Shown here: positions 49,235 to 56,736 of the stretch, piece by piece | How the letters are laid out: each line of letters opens with the position of its first letter | Numbering within the stretch: the first letter of the stretch is position 1 | DNA from: AC-43 sp963728855 | Lineage (GTDB): Bacteria; Actinomycetota; Actinomycetes; Mycobacteriales; Micromonosporaceae | Direction of reading: 5' to 3' | Assembly (NCBI GenBank): GCA_963728855.1 | Contig: CAVSLN010000004.1 | Location: forward strand, 248,001 to 312,000 | Length of the DNA stretch: 64,000 bases | Notes under the pieces: model-generated | Seen by the model: only the letters and a program-made list of their open reading frames with translations | Database searches by the model: none | What the model was told of the DNA's origin: nothing | Translations under genes and position numbers: made by a program

Positions 49235-51346
49235 TCAGGCGGTTACGGCGAGCGCGAACGGCAGCACGTCGGGCGTACCGGCGCGGCGCAGCGCGCGGGC
49301 GGCGAGCGCCATCGTCCAACCGGAGTCGACCAGGTCGTCCACGAGCAGGACCGGCCCGGTGAGCGCCCGGCAGGCGGTGGCGAGGTCGGGCGGCACCGCG
49401 AAGGCGTCGTGCAGGGCCGCCACCCGCCGGGCGCTGTTGGCCCGCCCGCCCGTCGAGCCGGCGGGGATCGGCGGCAGCGTGCCCAGCAGCGGCAGCCGAC
49501 CGACGGTCGCGATGTGCTCGGCGAGCCCGCCGACCAGCTCGGGACGGCCGTGCGACCCGATCGCCAGCACCGCGGCGGGCCGGGCCGCCCAGCGGTCGTC
49601 GCCCTGTGCCCAGGCCGCGAGCGCCTGGACGACACCGGCCAGCAGCTCGTCGGGGGGCGGCCCGTCGGGCGCGCCGTCGGCGAGCAGCTTGCGTAGGCGG
49701 TCGCCCCAGCCGAGGTCGGTGAGGCGGGCGAGCGCGCGGCCGGCCAGCGGCTGCTCGCCCGCGGGGATGCGGCCGGACAGCGCGACCCCGACCGCGGGCA
49801 GGCCGGTCGGCCACTGGCGGCGCGGGGTGATCTCGACACCGACCCGGCCGAGGTGGGCGCGCGCCGAGGTGAGTACCGCGTCGGAGACCGTACCGGCGAA
49901 CGACGGGCCGGCGCAGGTGTCGCAGCGCCCGCACGGGGCGGCTGCGGGGTCGTCGAGGCAGCGGCGCAGGAACTCCATCCGGCAGCGGTCGGTGACCGCG
50001 TACGCCCGCATCGCCTCCTGCTCGGCGGTGCGCGCCGCGGCCACCCGCTCGTACCGCGCGGTGTCGTGCCGCCACGGTGCGCCGGTGGCCACCCAGCCGC
50101 CCGCCACCCGCCGGACCGCCCCGTCGACATCGAGCACCTTGAGCATCAGCTCCAGTCGGCCTCGGCGCAGCTCGACCCGGGCCTCCAGGGCCGGCGTGGA
50201 CAGCGGCCGGTCGGCGCCGGCCAGCGCGTCGAGCACCGTGCGGACCTGGTCCTCGGGCGGGAACGCGAGCGAGGCGAAGTAGCGCCAGATCGCCGCGTCC
50301 TCCGGTCCCGGCAGGAGCAGCACGTCCGCGGCGTCCACCGCGCGTCCGGCCCGGCCAACCTGCTGGTAGTAGGCGATCGGCGAGGGCGGCGCGCCGAGGT
50401 GTACGACGAAGCCGAGGTCGGGCTTGTCGAAGCCCATGCCGAGGGCGGACGTGGCGACCAGCGCCTTGATCCGGTTGTCCAGCAGGTCGGCCTCGGCCGT
50501 ACGCCGCTCGGCGTCGTCGGTCTGGCCGCTGTAGGCCGCGACCGGGAACCCGCGCGAGCGCAGGAAGGTGGCGGTCTCCTCGGCCGCGGCGACCGTCAGC
50601 GTATAGATGATGCCCGATCCTGTCAGCTCGTTCAGATGATCGGCCAGCCAGGCGAGGCGGTGCGCCGGGCTCGGGAGTGACAGGACCGCCAGCCGTAGCG
50701 ACGCCCGGTCCAGCGCGCCCCGCAGCACGAGTGCGTCACCGAGCTGTTCGGCCACGTCCGTGGCCACCCGTGCGTTGGCGGTGGCCGTGGTGGCCAGCAC
50801 CGGTACGCCCACCGGAAGGTCGGCCAGCAGGGTACGCAGGCGCCGGTAGTCCGGCCGGAAGTCGTGCCCCCAGTCGGAGACGCAGTGCGCCTCGTCGATC
50901 ACCACGAGCCCGGTCGTGCCGGCCAGCTTGGGTAGCACGTCGTCGCGGAAACCCGGATTGTTGAGCCGTTCCGGGCTGACCAGCAGCACGTCCACCGCGC
51001 CGGCCCGGACCTCCTCGGCCACCCGGTCCCACTCCTCCAGGTTGGCCGAGTTGATCGTCCGGGCGGCGATCCCCGCCCGGGCCGCCGCCTCGATCTGGTT
51101 GCGCATCAACGCGAGCAGCGGCGAGACGATCAGCGTCGGTCCGGCACCCCGGGCCCGGAGTAGCGCGGTGGCGACGAAGTAGACCGCGGACTTCCCCCAG
51201 CCCGTGCGCTGCACGCAGAGCACCCGGCCGCGCCCTACCACCAGCGCCTCGATCGCGCGCCACTGGTCCGGCCGCAGCTCCGCCCGCGGACCGGCAAGCG
51301 CCGTGAGAACCTTGCCCGCCTCGTCGCGGATCGCGTCCCGTGCCAC
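49235..51346 (-). CDS. RecQ-family DNA helicase fused to a phosphoribosyltransferase-like domain
   Basis: A 703-residue fusion. The helicase core has motif I QRTGWGKSAV (residues 46-55), motif II DEAH (151-154), motif III ATTATANARV, and motifs V/VI ATSALGMGFDKPDLGFVVHLGAPPSPIAYYQQVGRAGR. A zinc cluster follows (CRMEFLRRC...CGRCDTC). The C-terminal about 150 residues end in a PRTase/ComF-like motif VLLVDDLVDSGWTMALA, where the two Asp bind PRPP-Mg in true transferases. This architecture is known in actinobacterial RecQ homologues. It unwinds 3'-tailed DNA and repairs forks; the PRTase part may be only structural. GTG 51346 is the start. Unusual 45-bp repeats lie directly upstream. Confidence 0.9.
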   Translation of the reverse strand: MARDAIRDEAGKVLTALAGPRAELRPDQWRAIEALVVGRGRVLCVQRTGWGKSAVYFVATALLRARGAGPTLIVSPLLALMRNQIEAAARAGIAARTINSANLEEWDRVAEEVRAGAVDVLLVSPERLNNPGFRDDVLPKLAGTTGLVVIDEAHCVSDWGHDFRPDYRRLRTLLADLPVGVPVLATTATANARVATDVAEQLGDALVLRGALDRASLRLAVLSLPSPAHRLAWLADHLNELTGSGIIYTLTVAAAEETATFLRSRGFPVAAYSGQTDDAERRTAEADLLDNRIKALVATSALGMGFDKPDLGFVVHLGAPPSPIAYYQQVGRAGRAVDAADVLLLPGPEDAAIWRYFASLAFPPEDQVRTVLDALAGADRPLSTPALEARVELRRGRLELMLKVLDVDGAVRRVAGGWVATGAPWRHDTARYERVAAARTAEQEAMRAYAVTDRCRMEFLRRCLDDPAAAPCGRCDTCAGPSFAGTVSDAVLTSARAHLGRVGVEITPRRQWPTGLPAVGVALSGRIPAGEQPLAGRALARLTDLGWGDRLRKLLADGAPDGPPPDELLAGVVQALAAWAQGDDRWAARPAAVLAIGSHGRPELVGGLAEHIATVGRLPLLGTLPPIPAGSTGGRANSARRVAALHDAFAVPPDLATACRALTGPVLLVDDLVDSGWTMALAARALRRAGTPDVLPFALAVTA

Positions 51347-51383
51347 GCGTCCTTACTACCAGGCCCCTCCGACAGAACGGTCG

Positions 51384-51498
51384 GCCGCACGGGACATGGG
51401 CGCCCACGACGGGCGCTAGGCCGGTCAGGCCGCACGGGACATGGGCGCCCACGACGGGCGCTAGGCCGGTCAGGCCGCACGGGACATTGGCCGGTCAG
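51384..51498. repeat. 45-bp tandem repeats upstream of recQ
   Basis: Two exact 45-base copies start at 51384 and 51429; a third, starting at 51474, is cut short after GGGACATTGG and then resumes the unit's end. Each full copy contains the hairpin GCGCCC-ACGAC-GGGCGC. The last copy overlaps the end of the next gene by 4 bases. Confidence 0.85.
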
Positions 51499-52031
51499 GC
51501 GGCGGTGGCCGGGGACGTGAACGAGAACAGCATGACCAGCCCCAATGCGACAACCACGGCCATCGTGACCAACCGGCGCCGGCGGCGTACCTCGTACGCG
51601 TGCCACCACGCCACCGCGGCCTCGGCGACGGCACCGGCCCTGTGGTCCGGCGTCAGGTACGGGGCCTGCCGGGTCGCCCCGCTCGACCACACCGGCCGGG
51701 CCGGCCGGGTACGCCACATCGGCCGGTCCGCGCGCCACACCTCGATCTCGACCCCGGGCTCCGGCTCGGGCTCCCACCGCGCGCAGCGGCGCGCCAGCGC
51801 CCGGTGCAGGTACGCGTCCGCGACGTCCGGCCGGCCGAGCCGGCGCAGCAGCTCCAACCAGCGCCAACGGAGGGCGACATCGGTCAGCGCGTCCGGGTAC
51901 AGGCGGTCGGCCTCGTACTCGTCGCCGAGCGCACGGACCGCCTCGCGGCGCAGGGGATCTAGGTGCCGGCCCACGAAGGCGACGTACCCGGGCGGCGGCT
52001 CCAGCGCCAGGCGAGGCAGCAGTCGAGGCAT
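51495..52031 (-). CDS. Conserved small membrane protein, function unknown
   Basis: A 178-residue protein. Residues 1-95 are soluble and helical (FVGRHLDPLRREAVRALGDEYEADRLYPDALTDVALRWRWLELLRRL), then a Pro/Arg-rich stretch, and one transmembrane helix near the C-terminus (LVTMAVVVALGLVMLFSFTSPATAA) after an Arg cluster. I do not recognise the family. The single C-terminal anchor suggests a membrane-tethered cytoplasmic module. It is read in the same direction as the ABC-2 exporter genes upstream, 57 bases after the permease stop, and may belong to that transcript. The 45-bp repeats follow its stop. Confidence 0.7.
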   Translation of the reverse strand: MPRLLPRLALEPPPGYVAFVGRHLDPLRREAVRALGDEYEADRLYPDALTDVALRWRWLELLRRLGRPDVADAYLHRALARRCARWEPEPEPGVEIEVWRADRPMWRTRPARPVWSSGATRQAPYLTPDHRAGAVAEAAVAWWHAYEVRRRRRLVTMAVVVALGLVMLFSFTSPATAA

Positions 52032-52088
52032 GGCGGCCTCCTCGACCTGACAGGGTACGCCACGGCCGGGCCTCCGGCTGGCCGCCGA

Positions 52089-53033
52089 TCAGGCGATCCG
52101 GACGCCCTTGGCCAGGCTCCTCGCGGGGGTACGCAGGCGCCGGATGCTCAGCCACACGCCACCGGCACCGAGCAGCAGGTCGAAGCCGAGCCCGAACGGC
52201 CACACCGGCGGCGGGTCGGCGGGCTCGTCGACGAAGGTGCCGTTCCCGGTGTACCGCCTCGGCTGGCGCAGGTAGCGCACCTCCCGGCCGATCTCACCCA
52301 GCGGGTCGGACGGCTGCGGCTCATAGTAGTCCGTGCCGGGGCGGTGGACCGGCGGGAGCTGCGGTGCCGCGTCGGCCAGCACGACGAACGGGTTCGGCGC
52401 GATCAGCCACCACACGCGCTCCGGGTGGCTGCCCTCGTTGTCGCTGGTGAGCGCGAAGGCGAGGCCGAACGCGACGAGGGTACCGACGCTGAGCGCGAAC
52501 ACCGTGACGTACGACAGCAGCGCCGAGGTGATGCTCCGGGCCAGCAGCGCGGACAGCCCCTGGGACACCGCGCACACCACGCCGATCAGCAGCGCGACCA
52601 CGAGGAGTACGACGGCGGCGCGGTCGAGACCGACCCCGCCCTCGGCCACGGCCCAGCCCACGAACGGCAGCGTCAACGCGAGCGCGACCAGGCCGACCCC
52701 CCAGCCGGCCAGCAGCTTGCCGACCGCGATCTCGGCCGGGGTCAGCCGGGTGACCTGGAGCGCGGCGAGGGTACCCCGTTCCCGGTCGCCGTTGATCGAC
52801 TGCGCGTTGATGGTCGGGCTGACCACCAGCGCGAGCGCCAGCACGAAAAGCATCAGGCCGCCGAACAGCGGTACCCCGTGCGGCTCCTGCGCGCCCTGCA
52901 ACACGAAGTCGAGCAGGACGGTGAACAGGCCGATGACGAGCACCCAGGAGCCGAGCAGCCAGCGCCACCGACCCGTACGCAGCCGGACCTGGAACTCCTG
53001 CCGTACCACCAGAAGCACACCGTGCGGGGTCAT
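52089..53033 (-). CDS. ABC-2 type transporter permease
   Basis: A 314-residue protein with about six helices and an extracellular loop. It opens VVRQEFQVRLRTGRWRW. The segment TINAQSINGDRERGTLAALQVTRLTPAEIAVGKLLAGW is the family-typical loop preceding the coupling helix of ABC-2 permeases. A large hydrophilic insertion (residues about 235-275, YYEPQPSDPLGEIGREVRYLRQPRRYTGNG) faces one side before the last helix. The start overlaps the ATPase stop by 4 bases. With that ATPase it would export an unknown hydrophobic compound or lipid. Confidence 0.88.
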   Translation of the reverse strand: MTPHGVLLVVRQEFQVRLRTGRWRWLLGSWVLVIGLFTVLLDFVLQGAQEPHGVPLFGGLMLFVLALALVVSPTINAQSINGDRERGTLAALQVTRLTPAEIAVGKLLAGWGVGLVALALTLPFVGWAVAEGGVGLDRAAVVLLVVALLIGVVCAVSQGLSALLARSITSALLSYVTVFALSVGTLVAFGLAFALTSDNEGSHPERVWWLIAPNPFVVLADAAPQLPPVHRPGTDYYEPQPSDPLGEIGREVRYLRQPRRYTGNGTFVDEPADPPPVWPFGLGFDLLLGAGGVWLSIRRLRTPARSLAKGVRIA

Positions 53034-53956
53034 CGCCGCTCCTGTGTCAGGGCCAGGTAGGCCGACTCGAGGTGGCTGCCCACCGGCGCGTACGAGACGA
53101 CCCGTACACCGGCCGCGACCAGTCCGGCGAGCAGCTCGGCGGCCTGGTCCTCGGACATCGGCGGCAGCTCGGTGCCGGCACCGGTGGTCGCGCCGGCCGG
53201 TACGCCCCGCTCGGCGAGCGCGGCCTCCAGCGCGTCGGGGTGCAGCGCCCGGACCCGCCAGCCGGTCAAGCTGTCCGCGGCCAGGGAGCGCACGTCCTGT
53301 TCGCCGACGGTACGGCCGCCGGTCACGAAGACCACCCGGTCGGCGATCTCCTCCAGTTCGGTGAGGATGTGGCTGGAGACCAGCACCGCGACGCCCACCC
53401 CGGCCAGGGCCCGGAGCAGGTCGCGCAGCTCGACGCGGGAGCGCGGGTCGAGGCCGGAGGCGGGCTCGTCGAGCAGCAGCACCCGGGGCTCGTGCAGCAG
53501 CGCCCGGCTCAGCGCGAGCCGCTGCTTCTGGCCGCGCGACAGGACGTGGACCGGACGGTTCGCGTACTCCTCGAGGTGGCTCTGCGCCAGCGTCTCGGCG
53601 ACCCGGCGCGGCCCGGTGGCCCGGTCCAGCCGGTAGGCGCCGGCGAAGAAGGTGAGGTACTCGCGGACGGTCAGCTGGTCGTAGACCCCGAAGACGTCGG
53701 GCATCCAGCCCATCCGGGCGCGTACCCCCCTCGGGTCGTGCACCGGGTCCAGACCCGCGACCCGCACCTCCCCCTGGTCCGGGCGCAGCAGCGTCGCCAG
53801 GATCAGCAGCAGCGTGGTCTTGCCGGCGCCGTTCGGACCGACCAGCGCGGTGACCTGCCCGTAGGGTACGGTGAGGTCCAGCCCGCGCAGCGCGTCGACC
53901 GGCCCGAACCGCCGGGTCACCCCGCGCGCCAGCACGCCGAGTTCGCTCTCGGTCAA
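53030..53956 (-). CDS. ABC transporter ATP-binding protein (ABC-2 / multidrug type)
   Basis: A 308-residue ATPase with Walker A GPNGAGKTTLLLILA, signature LSRGQKQRLALSRALL, Walker B VLLLDEPASGLD and H-loop SSHILTELEE. The long C-terminal segment of about 90 residues ends in LESAYLALT, typical of DrrA/CcmA-type exporter ATPases. It opens with LARGVTRRFGPVDALRGLDL. It is coupled to the permease by a 4-base overlap and is the first gene of the operon. The compound exported is unknown. Confidence 0.94.
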   Translation of the reverse strand: MTESELGVLARGVTRRFGPVDALRGLDLTVPYGQVTALVGPNGAGKTTLLLILATLLRPDQGEVRVAGLDPVHDPRGVRARMGWMPDVFGVYDQLTVREYLTFFAGAYRLDRATGPRRVAETLAQSHLEEYANRPVHVLSRGQKQRLALSRALLHEPRVLLLDEPASGLDPRSRVELRDLLRALAGVGVAVLVSSHILTELEEIADRVVFVTGGRTVGEQDVRSLAADSLTGWRVRALHPDALEAALAERGVPAGATTGAGTELPPMSEDQAAELLAGLVAAGVRVVSYAPVGSHLESAYLALTQERR

Positions 53957-54115
53957 TGCCTCACCTCCCCGTGGATCGGCCCAGCCTAGCGGTGCGAGGA
54001 AGATCCCGTGGACCGGTGCGTGAGCCGGTTACCTGGGCACAAATGTCCCGCTGGCCGCCGGGCGCCCGCTGAACGCGTGAGTTTAGGGCGGGGGACGACG
54101 GGTACGCGCGCGAAC

Positions 54116-54310
54116 ATGGGATACCGGAGTATGCGCGGAATCGGGGGCGGGGGCGCGTTCGACAAGGCGCGCCGGGCCGGCGCACGGTCCCGGTTCGAGA
54201 CCGACAAGCAGCTGATCGTGCATGTCCGCCCGGAACAGCGTCCGGACGAGCCGGAGCGCGAAAGGGACCGGGGCGCCGGCCCGCCGGACGAGCCGAGGCG
54301 CCGGGACTGA
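54116..54310 (+). CDS. Small basic ORF coupled to the methyltransferase
   Basis: A 64-residue charged protein (MGYRSMRGIGGGGAFDKARRAGARSRFETDK..., then an Arg/Glu/Pro-rich tail). It has no recognisable domain. Its TGA overlaps the methyltransferase ATG (TGATG), which together with normal codon bias argues that it is real. An internal ATG at 54131 is another possible start. The repeated GGGG stretch precedes a short amphipathic segment QLIVHVRPEQRPDE. It may be an accessory factor or merely a translational leader. Confidence 0.55.
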   Translation: MGYRSMRGIGGGGAFDKARRAGARSRFETDKQLIVHVRPEQRPDEPERERDRGAGPPDEPRRRD

Positions 54311-55032
54311 TGCTCGGGCAGGCCCGTGCCGCACCGCTGTCCGGCCAGCGCCTGGCCCGCCTCGACCGGCACCTGGACACGGCGGCGCGCGGGCTGCTGG
54401 AGCACGACGGGCGGGTTCGCGGCCTCGACGTCCAGGTCGCCTTCTCCGGCGGCGTCGGGCACCTGACCGGTGCCGTCGACACGCCAGCCGAGCTGGCCCG
54501 CGTGCGTGACCTGGTCGGCCAGCTCGCCGGCGTGTACGCGGTCTGGTCGCGGGTATGGGTGGCCGGGCGGGAGCCGGTACACGTGGACCTCGGCTGCGGG
54601 GGGAACAAGCAGTACCCGGCCTCGGTCGGCGTGGACCGGCGCCGGACCGGGGCGGTGGACGTGCTCGCCGACCTCCGCCTGGGCCTGCCGTTCCGCGCCG
54701 GTACGGTCGACGCCGTCTTCGCCGTACACGTCCTCGAACACCTGACCGACTTCCTGCCGCTCGTCGACGAGTGTCACCGGGTGCTGCGGCCGGGCGGCAC
54801 GCTGCACCTGATGAGCCCGTGGTGGGGATACGTCAACGCGGTCGCCGACCCGACCCACGTGCGCCTGCTGGACGTCCAGACGGTGAAGGGGATCTGCGAC
54901 CGGGCCGACGCGCCCCGGTGGCGCCCGGTGCACGCGGCGTGCGACGGGGCGACCGTCTTCGGCGACCTGACCCCGCTGCCGGATGACGCGCCCGAGCCCG
55001 ACCCGGTCGAGCTGGCCCGGTTCTTCGACTGA
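54310..55032 (+). CDS. BON-like domain fused to a class I SAM methyltransferase
   Basis: A 240-residue protein. Residues about 10-85 read as a BON-type module (VQVAFSGGVGHLTGAVDTPAELARVRDLVGQLAGVYAVWSRVWV: strand, Gly-turn, helix, GV.AV strand). Residues about 90-200 are a methyltransferase with motif I VHVDLGCGGNKQYP, VLADLRLGLPFRAGTVDAVFAVHVLEHL and VLRPGGTLHLMSPWW. BON domains bind membranes or phospholipids, so the fusion might methylate a membrane-associated substrate (inference). Start is coupled to the upstream small ORF. It faces the deaminase gene tail to tail. Confidence 0.82.
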   Translation: MLGQARAAPLSGQRLARLDRHLDTAARGLLEHDGRVRGLDVQVAFSGGVGHLTGAVDTPAELARVRDLVGQLAGVYAVWSRVWVAGREPVHVDLGCGGNKQYPASVGVDRRRTGAVDVLADLRLGLPFRAGTVDAVFAVHVLEHLTDFLPLVDECHRVLRPGGTLHLMSPWWGYVNAVADPTHVRLLDVQTVKGICDRADAPRWRPVHAACDGATVFGDLTPLPDDAPEPDPVELARFFD

Positions 55033-55145
55033 CCGCGGCCTGGTCCGGCCGGAGGCTGTTCGCGGGACTACACAGTGTGTCGACATTTCTGTCCGCACAG
55101 CTTGTAGCACCCGTGCGAGAGGTGCCGGCCCGGCGGGCGCGCCGG

Positions 55146-56300
55146 TCAGAAGAACGTGCGGATCAGGTCGATGACCCGGTCGTCCGCGTCGACGAGGGGG
55201 AGCGCGGGCCACCGGTCGAACGTGGTGCACGGGTGGGAGATGCCGCAGGCGACCCAGTCGCCGGTGCGGAGGGTGCCGTCGGGGTCGCTGACGTACGCGT
55301 GCTGGTCGTTGAGCGCGGTGACCCGCAGGCCGGTCCCGAGGGGGACGGGCAGGTCGAGGTCGTACGAGATGTCGCGCTTGCCGAGGTTCAGCAGGGCCAG
55401 GCCCGGCTCCGGGGTGGACACCACGACCGACCAGACCCGCAGCGCCGGCTCCAGCGGGAAGGGCGACAGGCCGGCGTAGTGCCCGTGGTCGTGGGCCACG
55501 TACGCGCCCGAGCGCAGCACCTTGCGTACCGCCGGGTCGAGCACCGCCAGCTCGTCGGCGACCAGGTCGGGATAGGCGCTGCCACCGGCGGTCACGGTCG
55601 GGGCGTCGACGGCACGGGCGAGCTCCACCAGCTCGCGCAGGTATCCCCGGACCGCCGCGACATCGTCGGAGGTGCGCTCCTGGCCGAACAGCCCCTCGTA
55701 CCCGCTGATCCCGGCGAACCGGAGTCCGGGCGCCTTGTGCACCGACCGGACGACCTCGACGGCGGCCGGCAGCCCCCGCGCGCCGGTGCGCCCGCCCGCG
55801 GCGCCGACCTCAACGTAGACCGGGATCTCGTGCCCGGCCAGGATGTCCACTGTGGACGGTGAGTCGACCCAGCAGGCGATCTCGGCGTGCTCCTGCTCGG
55901 CGGCCAGCCAGGCGACGGCGGCGGGGTCCACCACGCCGTGCGCGATGAGAATGCGCCGGGCGCCGAACGCCCGCAGCACCCGGGCCTGCGCGACGGTCGC
56001 GACGGTGAACCCCCAGGCGCCGCGGCGGGCCTGCTCGGCGGCGAGCTGCGGCGCCATCGTCGTCTTGACGTGCGGCGCGAGGTCGAGGCCGCGCTCGGCG
56101 CAGAACGCGGCGTAGCGGTCGAGGTTGCCGTGGAGGGCCGGAGCGGAGAGTACGGCGACCGGAGCGGTGAACCCGTCGTGCGGCACCCGCCGCCCGACCA
56201 GACCGTCCACAGTGGACACCTCGGGCGGCAACCCCTTGTACCGCCAGTCGATCGGCTCGTGGCGCAGCCGCTCGACGGCGGCGAGGTCGAGCAGGCTCAC
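55146..56300 (-). CDS. PLP-dependent amino acid deaminase (DSD1/D-threonine aldolase-like)
   Basis: A 384-residue enzyme with an alanine-racemase-like TIM barrel. The PLP Lys is in LDLAPHVKTTMAPQLAAEQ. The remaining barrel shows GFTVATVAQARVLRAFGARRILIAHGVVD, IPVYVEVGAAGGRTGARG and TVTAGGSAYPDL. A C-terminal beta domain follows, with CGISHPCTTFDRWPALPLVD carrying the His-x-Cys pair of zinc-dependent D-serine dehydratases. It likely eliminates or cleaves a D-amino acid, releasing an enamine/imine, which the RidA gene overlapped upstream would hydrolyse. GTG 56300 overlaps the RidA stop (GTGA). Two copies of a recurrent 13-base palindromic motif lie inside (55845, 56205). Confidence 0.85.
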   Translation of the reverse strand: MSLLDLAAVERLRHEPIDWRYKGLPPEVSTVDGLVGRRVPHDGFTAPVAVLSAPALHGNLDRYAAFCAERGLDLAPHVKTTMAPQLAAEQARRGAWGFTVATVAQARVLRAFGARRILIAHGVVDPAAVAWLAAEQEHAEIACWVDSPSTVDILAGHEIPVYVEVGAAGGRTGARGLPAAVEVVRSVHKAPGLRFAGISGYEGLFGQERTSDDVAAVRGYLRELVELARAVDAPTVTAGGSAYPDLVADELAVLDPAVRKVLRSGAYVAHDHGHYAGLSPFPLEPALRVWSVVVSTPEPGLALLNLGKRDISYDLDLPVPLGTGLRVTALNDQHAYVSDPDGTLRTGDWVACGISHPCTTFDRWPALPLVDADDRVIDLIRTFF

Positions 56301-56668
56301 CCGGGCACCGCGGCGACGACGTCGATCTCGACGAGGATGCCCAGCAGCTGCGACCCGACCGTGGTGCGGACCGGGTACGGGGCCGGGAAGAGCCGCTCGT
56401 ACACCGCGTTGTAGGCGGCGAAGTCGTCGAGGGTGGCCAGGTGCGCGGTCACCTTCACCACGTGCGACAGGTCCAGGCCCAGCTGCGCCAGGGCCCGCTC
56501 CACGTTGCGGATGACCGCCTCGGTCTGCGCCTCGATGCCCTCCGGTACCGCCCTGGTGTCCGGGTCCTGCGGGCCGAAGCCGGCGGTGAACACCAGACCG
56601 CCCGCGACGGCCAGGTGACTGTACGGCCCCGCCGGGCGGGGGAGCTGGTCGCTCGTCAGTTTCTGCAC
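56297..56668 (-). CDS. RidA family enamine/imine deaminase
   Basis: A 123-residue RidA/YjgF-type protein with PAGPYSHLAVAGGLVFTAGFGPQDPDTRAVPEGIEAQTEAVIRNVERAL and the trimer active-site loop, including the Arg of PYPVRTTVGSQLLG and the closing Glu of LVEIDVVAAV. It hydrolyses reactive 2-aminoacrylate-type intermediates left by PLP enzymes, matching the deaminase downstream. GTG 56668 with AGGA about 9 bases upstream gives the normal family N-terminus; GTG 56701, close behind a TAACAT (56716-56711), is possible. The two genes are a textbook functional pair. Confidence 0.88.
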   Translation of the reverse strand: MQKLTSDQLPRPAGPYSHLAVAGGLVFTAGFGPQDPDTRAVPEGIEAQTEAVIRNVERALAQLGLDLSHVVKVTAHLATLDDFAAYNAVYERLFPAPYPVRTTVGSQLLGILVEIDVVAAVPG

Positions 56669-56713
56669 AGGCTCGATCCTGCCATCTGTCCATACGGCCA
56701 CTGTCCCGACATG

Positions 56714-56727
56714 TTACCGAACGGTAA
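56714..56727. promoter_or_regulatory. TTACCG-AA-CGGTAA operator in the RidA/amidase divergent promoter
   Basis: A 14-base inverted repeat with 6-base arms, followed by an extra GGTTACCG (56728-56735). Arms of the form ACCGNNCGGT are common TetR/GntR-type sites in actinobacteria. It overlaps the leftward TAACAT and a rightward TAAGGT (56725-56730) 6 bases before the amidase GTG, so a bound repressor would block both directions. The regulator gene is not beside it. Confidence 0.65.
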
Positions 56728-56736
56728 GGTTACCGT

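Noticed and set aside
51384..51498. A CRISPR array
   Set aside because: The repeats are directly adjacent without unique spacers and only 2.5 copies exist; no cas genes are near.
51235..52203. A long leftward frame across recQ and the 45-bp repeats encoding a 15-residue repeat protein
   Set aside because: It overlaps recQ and the membrane-protein gene in other frames and shows shadow composition (Arg/Pro/Ala).
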